From Sabellastarte sp. h YS-2021 (Eukaryota > Annelida > Polychaeta > Sabellida > Sabellidae), in the NCBI GenBank assembly GCA_964017235.1, contig OZ024934.1, positions 88,440,706-88,504,705 on the forward strand: DNA of 64,000 bases. Direction: 5' to 3'. The notes under the pieces were generated by a model. The model was given only the letters and a program-made list of their open reading frames with translations, did no database searches and was not told where the DNA came from. Each line of letters begins with the position of its first letter. The stretch's first letter is position 1. Positions 22,650 to 33,700 of the stretch are shown piece by piece. A program made the position numbers and the translations under genes.

Positions 22650-23182
22650 TAAGGCTGCAACGATTCTTCGGTTACTCGGAAACGAAACGATTCACTTCAA
22701 TACTCGAGGCAAGAAAAGTGAACCAGATCTTCGAAAACAACTAAACATAGAAGTAAAATCTACTACAAAATTCAAGTTTTTTTCTTTAAATATATTAATA
22801 TATTTATATATTTTACTATTATAAGGCGTTTCCGTTTCAGTATTTTATATTTTAACTATTTGCAAACTTAAATTCTTTGTGTAACAACGTTTTATAAGAC
22901 GGCATTTTATTCTAACGTATTTCGAAGACGCCTCAAATCTCGCAATATAAGGATGGTTACAGTTTCTAATATTTTGCATTATAAATGCGTCTTTTCCCCA
23001 AAATTCAATAAATTATCAAAATTCTTTCCTGTTGTGTGGTTTGTAACCATTTAATAAGGCGTGGTATGTCAAAATATGAAGCAGTTTATTTCGTGGGCGA
23101 TAATCAAGCGAGTAACCGAATCCGAGTCGATTCTTATAAAACGAGGAATCGAGGCGCATTTTCGGGCTCGCTTGCAGCCCTA
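22650..23182. mobile_element. hAT-like MITE, 533 bp, perfect 8-bp target duplication
   Basis: Terminal inverted repeats TAAGGCTGCAA and TAGGGCTGCAA (right end in reverse complement). ATTTGGAT occurs immediately outside both ends (22642-22649 and 23183-23190). Subterminal CGGTTACTCG / CGAGTAACCG pairs extend the inverted symmetry. No transposase frame. Confidence 0.85.
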
Positions 23183-23190
23183 ATTTGGAT

Positions 23191-24664
23191 ATAGTTGGAC
23201 ATATTTGGTCATCTTTGGACAGGTTTTCATGATAGTATTTCATATAAATGAAACTAAAGGACCGTTTCTATGTTTGGGTGTATTGTTACTGCCCTTTTAT
23301 GTTCTATAAAAGTAACGAGGTCATAGGACGTCCAATCCCACAGTCCCTCAGAATAACGATCCCTCAGTAGCAAAAGTGTTAACCACTTGTTACAACAAGG
23401 CAATGCAATTACAACAGTGAGCAATGGCCCATTCATACACTATACAAAGAAGTATCTTTACAAAAGATAAATTAAAATTAAGAAAACCATACTCTTCTTT
23501 CAATTTTGTACTCTAGATTACTTTCTGCATTATGTGCCTGAGTATTATTTTACAGCCTTGAACCTGAACGTCCTACACATCAGACTAAAGCAAAGTATCC
23601 TCAGTGAAAGGCTTCACATACTGTGATCGGTTTTACACCTTTTATTTTTTTTGTTGTAAATAATTGCACTTCTACAATGATAATGTCATGTAGCAAAGAT
23701 ACACAGTCCTATGAGCAGAGCACTGCTCTCAGTAGAAAACCCTATAACTAAACTATAACATTTCCTCCCTATAAAAAAAAAACAGAAATAACTTGTAAAA
23801 ATACACTGTCCAACTATTTTACTGTCCATTATTTTTGTTCATTCGCTCCGTCTTCCCTCCTCGATAAACCAGTCATGTGACACTTTGTTGTCATAGTAAC
23901 ATTGTAACAAAAGTAAATCTTTTGTTTTGTTATGTTATTTCTGAGTAGCCAATATTTCTATGAAGCCAGTAATAATGATTTTATTTTAGAGTTAATCTGC
24001 AGCATTACAGTAAGTGAAAATGTTAGCTTGAGTAATATTAAGTTAGTGCTAAACATAAAACCTAATGAACAATAATTCAACTGGATTTTTAGAAATACAC
24101 ATTATGGGTAAAACCTCTTTCGTCCAAACCTCTATCATCCGACAATACTGGGCAAGTCAAAACATGTTCGGATAACAGAAAGTTTATATATAAAATAGAA
24201 AACATTTAGTATAAAACCACAAGGAAATACAAATCCTGTAGGTTGATGATAATGAGTTTATAACATCGAATGTACAGATGTACAGAAAACAGGAGGTCAG
24301 ATAAAAGAGGTTCTACCCAACTATCTGCTCACTCTGTAGTTTTATATTTTTGTTTTTGTGTCATAAATTACACTTGTCATTGATTATTGAATGACTTTCA
24401 GTCTCAAACACAAATTTTTCTATTAGTCCGAATAACAGAGGTTTCATTTCAAAACTGTTCACAAAATTACAACACTTTTCTGGCTAGTCCTTACAGTTTA
24501 AGAAAACAAACTAACTTTACTTAGCCTTTTAAAGTGTGGAAAAATTGTACAAGTTTCTTTCTTTTTCTTCAGAAATTAAAGTAGATTCTGATCACTATGA
24601 CAACCAATCCTAACAACAGCAACACCATGACAACATCAGGGGAGAGAAGCCAGAGCAGTAATTG
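23191..24664 (-). other. GNPTAB 3' flank, probably including its 3' UTR
   Basis: Lies downstream of the GNPTAB stop codon on the minus strand. An AATAAA on that strand at 23980-23985 is a candidate polyadenylation signal, but others occur near 23640 and none can be chosen from sequence alone. A small MITE-like repeat is at 24105-24319. Confidence 0.4.
24105..24319. mobile_element. Possible small MITE
   Basis: Ends are inverted repeats: TGGGTAAAACCTCTTT at the left and TGGGTAGAACCTCTTTTA in reverse complement at the right. A target duplication is not clear. Confidence 0.4.
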
Positions 24665-24739
24665 TCATACATCCATCTTCTGTTGCCGTGGAGATGTGTT
24701 CTGGCGACGACCAAATACACGACGCTGTAAGGCCTCCAG
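24665..24739 (-). CDS. GNPTAB: GNPTAB last coding exon: cytosolic tail and stop
   Basis: Residues 1196-1219, [13 protein letters not shown] ... QQKMDV, then TGA at 24667-24665. The basic RRVFGRR stretch parallels the KRKIFPRRR tail of vertebrate GNPTAB. Confidence 0.93.
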   Translation of the reverse strand: MEALQRRVFGRRQNTSPRQQKMDV

Positions 24740-27700
24740 CTACAAAATGGAAAAAAAAATAGCATCAGAGATGCCCATACCCCACAGCCTGGGGAAATAG
24801 TTTTCAACACCATGATATATAGAAGTAGTGAAACAGTACAAAGACTGGGATATTTTCAGCGCAGTGTCACTTATATATTGGTCCAAATAATAAAGTAGAA
24901 AAAATAACATCAAAGAGAAAGAAAATGTATGTAAAGATAAAGTACTAAAACAAGACAATTCAACATCAAGATGACAGCATTAATCAGTAAACTAAAAAAT
25001 ATGAAGCTGTAAAATTTATTTATTTGAGAATAGCTGTCAATGGAAATAGCATAATTATGTAAAAGTGCATATCATAATCAGTTGCAGCAATCCATATATA
25101 TTTGTCATAAGACAAAGATGTCTCAAATATGGCAGGTGAACATACTCTGGCAGAGCAAAAAGGTCACACCATGATGCACACCTACACCCCCTGACCGAAT
25201 GTCCCTACCATGTGTCAACCTTCTACACCTTATGGAAACCAAGAAATAACCCAGACAAGATTTTAAAACTCATGGTCACTATGACAAGGTCAAATCAAGG
25301 TCACACAATGATGTTGCACACCTACAACCCCTAACCAATATCCCTACCAAGTATCAACTTCCTACACCTTATGGTTTCTAAGATATAGCCCAGACAAGAT
25401 TTTATAGGTCAAGGTCACTATCGGCAAGGTCAAATCAAGGTCAGACCATGACATTGCACACCTACACCCCCTAACCAATGTCCCTAACAATCAACTTCCT
25501 ACACCTTACGGTTTCCGAGATATAGCTCGGACAAGATTTTATAGGTCAAGGTCACTATGGCAAGGTCAAAGGTCAAAACAAGGTCACACCATGACGTTAC
25601 ACACCTACAACCCCTAACTAATGTTCCTACCAAGTATCAACTTCCTACATCTTACGATTACTGAGACATAGCCCAGACAAGATTTTATAGGTCAAGGTCA
25701 CTACGGCAAGGTCAAATCAAGGTCAGATCATGACAATGCACACCTACACCCCCTAACCAATGTCCCTACCAATCAACTTCCTACACCTTACAGTTTCCGA
25801 GATATAGCCCGGACAAGATTTTATAGGTCAAGGTCACTACAGCAAGGTCAAAGATCAAATCACGATCAGACCATGACGTTGCATACTTACACCCTCTAAC
25901 CAATGTCTCTACCAAGTATCAACATACTACACCTTACGATTTCTGAGATACAGCCTGGACCAACTTTTTTCTACCGCCCGCCCACCCGGATAACGCCCAC
26001 CCACCCGTCCACCCGGACACCATGGATAAAAAACAATACCCAGACAGCCCTTAAGGGTTTGTGGGGTAAAAAGACAGAAGAAATTTGTAAATAAGAGTTT
26101 TTCTGTTTTGGTAAGACATTAGATCACTGACAAAGATGCTATTTCAGTGTAACTACAGTCATTTCAGAAATATTAAAGTAACATACTGTATTCAAAAATA
26201 TATGTTGAAACCAAGATTTCAACATGTAACGTTAAAATGTTGAAGGACAGTTAGATTGTTTATATTCTTAGAACCAACAACAATCCCCACATTTTTCCTG
26301 TGAATGGTGTGAATTCTCACCTATTTTATCAAAAATATATTTTTGTTATTTTTTTAATATAACATAATCCGCAAGTATAAAAAAGATGAAAACTGCTTTA
26401 TCTTATACATACTTTGTCAGAGAAAAAGGAGCCCAGAGTGAAGACGATCAACAGACAGAGTGCGATTTGAGTCCATGTCTTCAGCCAATCACGGAACTTC
26501 CTCCTGCAGCAAGAAAGAATCATTTTAAATTTGCAAAATATTGGTTTGATCATTTGGTTTGAAAAGTTGGACACATTTTAGTTTTAGAGAAATACAATAT
26601 ACTTCAGAAAACCAATTTTCTGAAATGAAGCGTCCCTTTGGAATTTAAATGAAAGCCTATTTCATATGAGTGATGAAGAAAAACAACTTAATTGCTAAAG
26701 AAGTTCATCCCTAAGAATGGCGACTTTGACAACCTTATTTTATTTATTTATTTTTTTGAAAATGTTAAAAATAAAATTTATAGACATAAAGTACCTTCAT
26801 AGAAAGAACTGATGCAGCAATGTCTTTTGTTATAGCACTTTATTTAAACTCATAAATAAGCACAATAATAAAAGCTTTTTCCATAATATGTACACCATTA
26901 TTAAATTTAAAAATCACATTTTATGTAAACTTAGTTTTTCATTTTGTGAATAATTAGTCTAAGCTCAAGGAACCTGCTAGTGTGCCACCTAGAGAGTTAT
27001 ATTTGTGAAAAACTGATGCCAATCTATATAATTCTTAGCCTGGCCATCAGGGCTGTCTGAAACATAATTTTTTTTTTTTTTTTTTTGGTCTGAACCACAA
27101 TAGAAACATGAAATATTTTTCTCATAATGCACACTGTATCAGAGGCCTTTCTTGCCTGGGAGACTAGGCTAAGTAAATATCTGAAAACTTTATGACAAAT
27201 ACTTATAATTCATTCAAACAGTTATGTCTATAGTATACATATAAACGCCTATAGCAAGGCTATTAATCCTGTGCTCACCATTCCCTGAGTTCCTGTATAT
27301 GCAGAAATCTGTTACGGTATTCCCTCGGGAGTTCAAAAGAGGATGGAATGGGAAATATAGACTCGTAGAAGTCTTGCAGAACAGCCTTCACCTGTAAACA
27401 AGAGTTCACTTTGAAAAAAACTGCCCCTTACATCATGTGCAACAACATATTGAGCAAGAACTGTGACATTCAATTTGTGAAGATCACTGGTGAGAAGACC
27501 CTCTGCTATTTCCATGACTTTTCGATGAAATTCTTGACACCTGCAATTTTTCTGACTACATTAGAAATCTGATCTCCTCTGATGCAAAATTGGCAGAAAA
27601 TGTAAATATTTTGTCTTATCTTTCAGGGTGCTTCCCCGCACCCCCTCTCCCTCGTCATTCATTGGTCTTATTTCTGTAGGGTGCCCATGTTTGTGACCTT

Positions 27701-30700
27701 ATTCAAGCTGACCATTGCTGGGTTTTTGTTTTTTTCTGGACACTTCAGCTTAATTATTAGTATTGTTTCATTAATGGCAAATTTTACATTTGTACAGCTT
27801 ATACTATGCTAATAGACTTTTAACCCCCAAACTCCCCCCCCCCCCCCCCCCCCAAAAAAAAAAAAAAAAAACCCCGGATAAATATATACAAAACTCGTCT
27901 ACAACTGTACTCATATTCACAAACATTTTTTTTGTCTTAGAATACTCTAATTCCAATAAAAAATAACAATAAGAAAAACAAAATATGGATTTCTTTTTGG
28001 AAATGTGAAACCAGGTGTTTGTTTTATTGTACTTACAGTTTTTGACTGTTCCGTGTTGTGGTCAATGTTATCATTTAAACAGATGAACTTCCTGAAAACA
28101 GAAATAATGCAGACTTTTGAGTAATCTGCCCCTCATCTGGGAATATAATTTATATAAAGGTGAACATTAAGTGGGTGTGCTGACATACTGCAAGAAACTT
28201 ATAGTGCGTTCAAAAAAAAAAAAATTTTTTTAAATATATTTGAGTTCAATGGATTGGATTTTACAGGATTTTTCCCAAGACTTTTACTGATGACTTTTCT
28301 AATGGCCTTTTGAAGAGTTAATAGGTAGAAATGGCGTTGCATTTTTTATTTTTCAGATCGATAAAGGAGTTAGTTTGATTGTAAGCCAATATTTTGGACC
28401 AAATGTATAAAATCACTTAGTATTTAATGTTTCCTCAAAAGTTAAAATTTGTTTTGTCTTAAAATATTCATTTTTTTCGAAAACAATTTACAGAACTATG
28501 GAAAATCAAACCGCTCTTAATTTTTTATGTTTCAACAGGTAACTTAAAACTTACATTTCAGAGATTTTTCCCTCCATCAGTTCTAGACTACCGAACAATG
28601 ACAGTCTCCTTGGTTATGACCCTTATCACGTTAATTACTTCTGACTTATGTCCTATGTTTTTGAATAGTGTGCGTTAGAATCTGCTAGGTCGGAGATAAA
28701 GCCCTTAGGTAACTGATACTTGATACTTAAACTTTGTGACTGGTATTTATATAAGTATTTAAGTAAAACAAACCAATTGTTTTATTTAGCTTGTATTCTT
28801 TTACTCGGATCTAAGTACGAGTGTTACTTACTTTGGATTCTTCCTCACGTCATCCAACTGTCCCACTACAGACGACACATTGGTTCTGATCATTTTAAAA
28901 ACCACTTCACTGTCATCACTAATCACTTCATATCTGAAACAAGAACAGGCTTTACAAAATACTGGCTGAAAAAAATCTTTTTGTAACAATAGATTTCAAC
29001 TATACTCAGTGTCATCACTATGACATCCTGTGTGTCTGAAACAAGAGTAACCCTTGAAAAAGACTTGAACAAAAGAGTTAGCAGTAATAATCAATTTAGT
29101 CTGTTAGTGAACGAGCTCTTTATGCTGGGGTTCGAATGTCTCAAATTTGGACTACACAAAATGTTTGGAAATCACCAACATGGCACGATCGTTCTATTGA
29201 TTTAAATTTGTGTGTGGATAATATTTTTGCCATCATCTTTTTAACATCATTACAAACTTTTAAGACAGATTTCAGTAATATTATTTAGTGTGAAAGTGTT
29301 ATTTAAAAGCTGAAACTAGATTGATGTTTGCCACTCCATATAAATACTACTAAACATCAAACCCACAATTCTAAGCCACTACACAGTATTACATTACATA
29401 CTACACCATATTACAGCCAACCCAATAATAAACCAGACTTTTTTATAGACTGTGGACACTTGAGGGTCAAGAAAACATCCTCTTACCTGTACTTGGTACC
29501 AGCTTTGAACTTCTGCTTGACCACAGTGGACATGGCTGGACAATGTACAAACAGGTGCTTGGTGACCTGGGGCTGAAATTACACAAAGGTCACTCAGTAC
29601 AGAAAGGTTCACTTAGCCTCAGAAACTCCCAACAAACTGATTCCCATAGTACTAGTTTTACTGTACTCCATAGATCAGGCAATGTTTTCTTGGTTTTAGA
29701 ACTAATCGTATTAAAGCTACAGTGTCTGTTTAGCACTCACCATTTTGAACCTGTATTTCTAGATTTAGCACTCTCCATTTCAAACTTATCATGCCAGTTT
29801 TGGTACTCTTTCAAAGAGTCATAGCACCCTTTATAGTAATCAGCATACATGAAGCATGACATTGACTTGTGTAAGTGATCCTGTTAAAATCGGTCATTGA
29901 TTTACCACTGAGGTCACTGGTATCTAGCTTTATACTTCCCTACATTAACATCAAAATTACTCAGCTACAGGCTCTCCAGCTTAAATTTGCTGGTTTCACC
30001 ATTCAAAATAATAGAGCTACTGTCCTAGTTTTGCATTCACCAGATTGAAGTCATAGATCTGGCTTTAGTGTGTGTCATATTAGCATTATATTCCTTTCAA
30101 CACTCACCATAATAGTCTTACAGTACTGGTTTTAACACTCACAATTTCAGCCTCATAGTACAAGTGTTTACACTCAATATATTAGCGTCATAGTACTGGT
30201 TTTAGTACTCACTATATTAGGGTCATAGTTCTGGTTTTAGCATCCACCATATTTCTGTCATAGTACTGGTTTTAGCATTCACCATATATGTGTCACAGTA
30301 CTGGTTTTAGTACTAATCATATTAGTGTCGTAGTACTCTTTTGAACACTCATACCAGGTTGTAGCACTGGTTTTAGCACTCACCATAGTGTCATAGTCCT
30401 GGTTTTAGAACTCACCATGTTAGTGTCATAATACTGGTTTTAAACACTCTATATCACGTCATGGTTCTGGTTTTAGCGCTCACCATATTAGTATTGTAGT
30501 ACTTGTTTTAACACTCACCATACTAGTGTCGTAGTACTGTTCCTGTTGTAAGTTCTCTAAGATTGGATCAGTTGGGAGATGTTTGGAGCAGTTAATCAAC
30601 ATTTGCTCCAATCCGGTCAATGTTGGCAGATCCAGAGGGAGGTCATAGAGACGGGTTGCCAGGGTACGAATCTCGCGGTCAGACAGGATTCTACAGACAT

Positions 30701-33700
30701 GATTTAACAATCATTTATACATGAAGAATGTAACAAGAGCCTTCAATTACAGTTGTGATGATGCAGCAAATGCAAATGAATTGCATTCATCTTGGGTAAA
30801 AATGTGGGCCCAGTCACTACAAATGTCAAACAATCAATAACTTCACAGAAACCTTTCTTTTAAGTAAATAATCCTTTTGGAAAATATGGTGCAGCTATTA
30901 AACTACTCCATTTTTTTCATGTTTGTATACAAAAAACTGGTTCCTTTGTCACCTAAATTCAACTTAACACTGGCCCTATTAATACAGAGTCTGCTGTTGT
31001 AATGCCATCTGTTTGCAAGTATATGGTAACCAAACCTAGACTTTAAATTTCATTGACATTTTTTTTCCACATTTTTTTTCCACCTGTAATATATGCTAAT
31101 TCAGGAATTATATTCTCTAACAAGTCTTATTTTAATTACACTATATCTCACCCAGAGTTGTCCGTATCCATGGCATCGAAGACGTCTGCACCCTCAAACC
31201 TGTTTGGCTCGCTCATGATATAGTAAAAGTAGGAGAAAGCATACTGCATATCCTTAGAGTGACGGACCTGATGAGACGAAGTCGCATCCCACTCCTTGGG
31301 GAACCTGCGTCGGAAACATAACATTGTGTTTGATGGAGTAAATTAAATTGGGCCGACTTAACACCAACATATATCCCAAGACCATCTCTCATACCACGGG
31401 TGTTGATTAGGAATTAGGTTAGGCTTAGTGAAGAAAACAAGGTAGTATTTCACAGGGTTTGAATTGTATTGCATATTTATACTCAGCACATTATCTACAC
31501 TATAATGATATTTGAAACATTCCGATTGCAGAAGTACAGAGCAAGTTCTCAAGTGACTGACATTCCCCTAAATAAAAGACAGGGGCTCAAGGATGACCTT
31601 TTCTCAATGTCCGAGGTTCTTAAACCTGCCACTAGGGATAGGACCCACTGATAGACTATCAGGACCCTTACTTTAAGTGGTCATCCAAGCCACTATCTGC
31701 CTGTACCTAGGTTCGAACCCATGTACTCTATGCTTCTTGGCAAGTGTGTTACTCACTGGGCATAGTGGCAGATATTTAATCATTTTAGTAAAAGGAAGAA
31801 TTTCAATAAGAGGCAGATGTTAAGTCACTTTATTAGAGGAATTCGTTTCACACGGTTTTAGGAACCTGCATCAGCAAACAGATGCAGTAATGTTTAATAA
31901 AGTTTACAAAATACAACTGTTAAGTAACTTTGATGAGAGGAAGGTGCATCTCACAACTTTGTGAACTACGTCAGAAAACAGATACACACTTTAGTCATAT
32001 GGACAGCATGTTTTCAATATAGAAATAAAACTAGAGGATCGCTCGCAAAAAAAAAAGATAATGTTTTTGCATAGCAAAAACAAAGCGTCCCGAAAAGGAT
32101 ATAAAGGTGAGTGCTAAAGTATTAAGAAAATGCTTCGTTTCTAGCCTTATACTGTTGTGGCAACCAAAGTCAGCGCAGTCTGCTCTATCTAGCACGGTTT
32201 TCAAGATATAAGCATTTTTGTGTTTTGCAAAAAATAAAAAAATTAAAAATGTCCGCTATATTTGGCGAGACAAAAATATTTTGAAAATTGGCATGGCTAC
32301 TCTGCAGAGATACCCAGCAGGTCCAAAATTTTGTTGAGTTCACTCCATATAGCACGGTTTTCGAGATATAAGCATTTTTGTGTTTTGCAAAAACTTTGAA
32401 AATTCAAAATGGCCACCATTTTTGGGGGGACAAAAATTTTTGTCAAGACCACTGCCGTGGTGTGTATCTCCCACCGAGCATTAAAGCAGAAGAAATAGCT
32501 TTTCCGAGATATTCACAATTTTTCATTTTCGTGTGTGAAAGGTCTTCCAAAAGTAGGTGAATGAGTTATTTGAGAAAAATTGGCTATCTGCAATACTATT
32601 AAGAGATAATTCACATTTACTCATTTTGAGTAGGTGAATAATTATCTATGGGTCTGAAACTTCACCAAGTGAAAGCTCTCCCAAAAGTAGGTGAATGAGT
32701 TATTTGAGAAAAATTGGCTATCTGCAATACTTTTACAGATAATTCGCATTTACTCATTTTGAGTAGGTGAGTAATTAGCTATGGGTCTGAAACTTCACCA
32801 TGTGAAAGCTCTCCCACAAGTAGATGAATGAGTATTTGATAAAAATTGGGTATCCGCAATACTTTTACAGATAATTAGCATTTACTCATTTTGAGTAGGT
32901 GAATAAATAGCTATGGGTCTGAAACTTCACAGAGTGAAAGCTCTCCCAAAAGTAGGTGAATGAGTTATTTGAGAAAAATTGGCTATCTGCAATACTTTTA
33001 GAGATAATTCACATTTACTCATTTTGAGTAGGTGAATAATTAGCTATGGGTCTGAAACTTCACCAAGTGAAAGCTCTCCCAAAAGTAGGTGAATGAGTTA
33101 TTTGAGAAAAATTGGCTATCTGCAATACTTTTAGAGATAATTCGCATTTATTCATTTTGAGTAGACGAGTAATTAGCTATGGGTCTGAAACTTCACCAAG
33201 TGAAAGCTCTCCCAAAAGTAGGTGAATGATTAATTTGAGAAAAATTGGCTATCTGCAATACTTTTAGAGATAATTCGCATTTACTCATTTTGAGTAGGTG
33301 AGTAATTAGCTATGCTTCTGAAACTTCACCAAGTGAAAGCTCTCCCAAAAGTAGGTGAATGAGTTATTTGAGAAAAATTGGCTATCTGCAATACTTTTAC
33401 AGATAATTCGCATTTACTCATTTTGAGTAGGTGAGTAATTAGCTATGGGTCTGAAACTTCACCAAGTGAAAGCTCTCCCAAAAGTAGGTGAATGATTAAT
33501 TTGAGAAAAACTGGCTATCTGCAATACTTTTAGAGATAATTCGCATTTACTCATTTTGAGTAGGTGAGTAATTAGCTATGGGTCTGAAACTTCACAGAGT
33601 GAAAGCTCTCCCAAAAGTAGGTGAATGAGTTATTTGAGAAAAATTGGCTATCTGCAATACTTTTAGAGATAATTCACATTTACTCATTTTGAGTAGGTGA

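Noticed and set aside
22492..22824. A 110-codon plus-strand frame
   Set aside because: It runs into the hAT-like MITE at 22650 and shows no recognisable domain.
23980..23985. GNPTAB polyadenylation signal
   Set aside because: AATAAA is present on the right strand but several others occur in this AT-rich flank; no way to choose without transcripts.
27837..27877. C-run/A-run as a biological signal
   Set aside because: Most likely a homopolymer of uncertain length; nothing nearby gives it a role.
31696..31772. A functional tRNA gene
   Set aside because: Stem and boxes are tRNA-like, but no convincing anticodon arm and a non-tRNA body follows; a SINE head is more likely.
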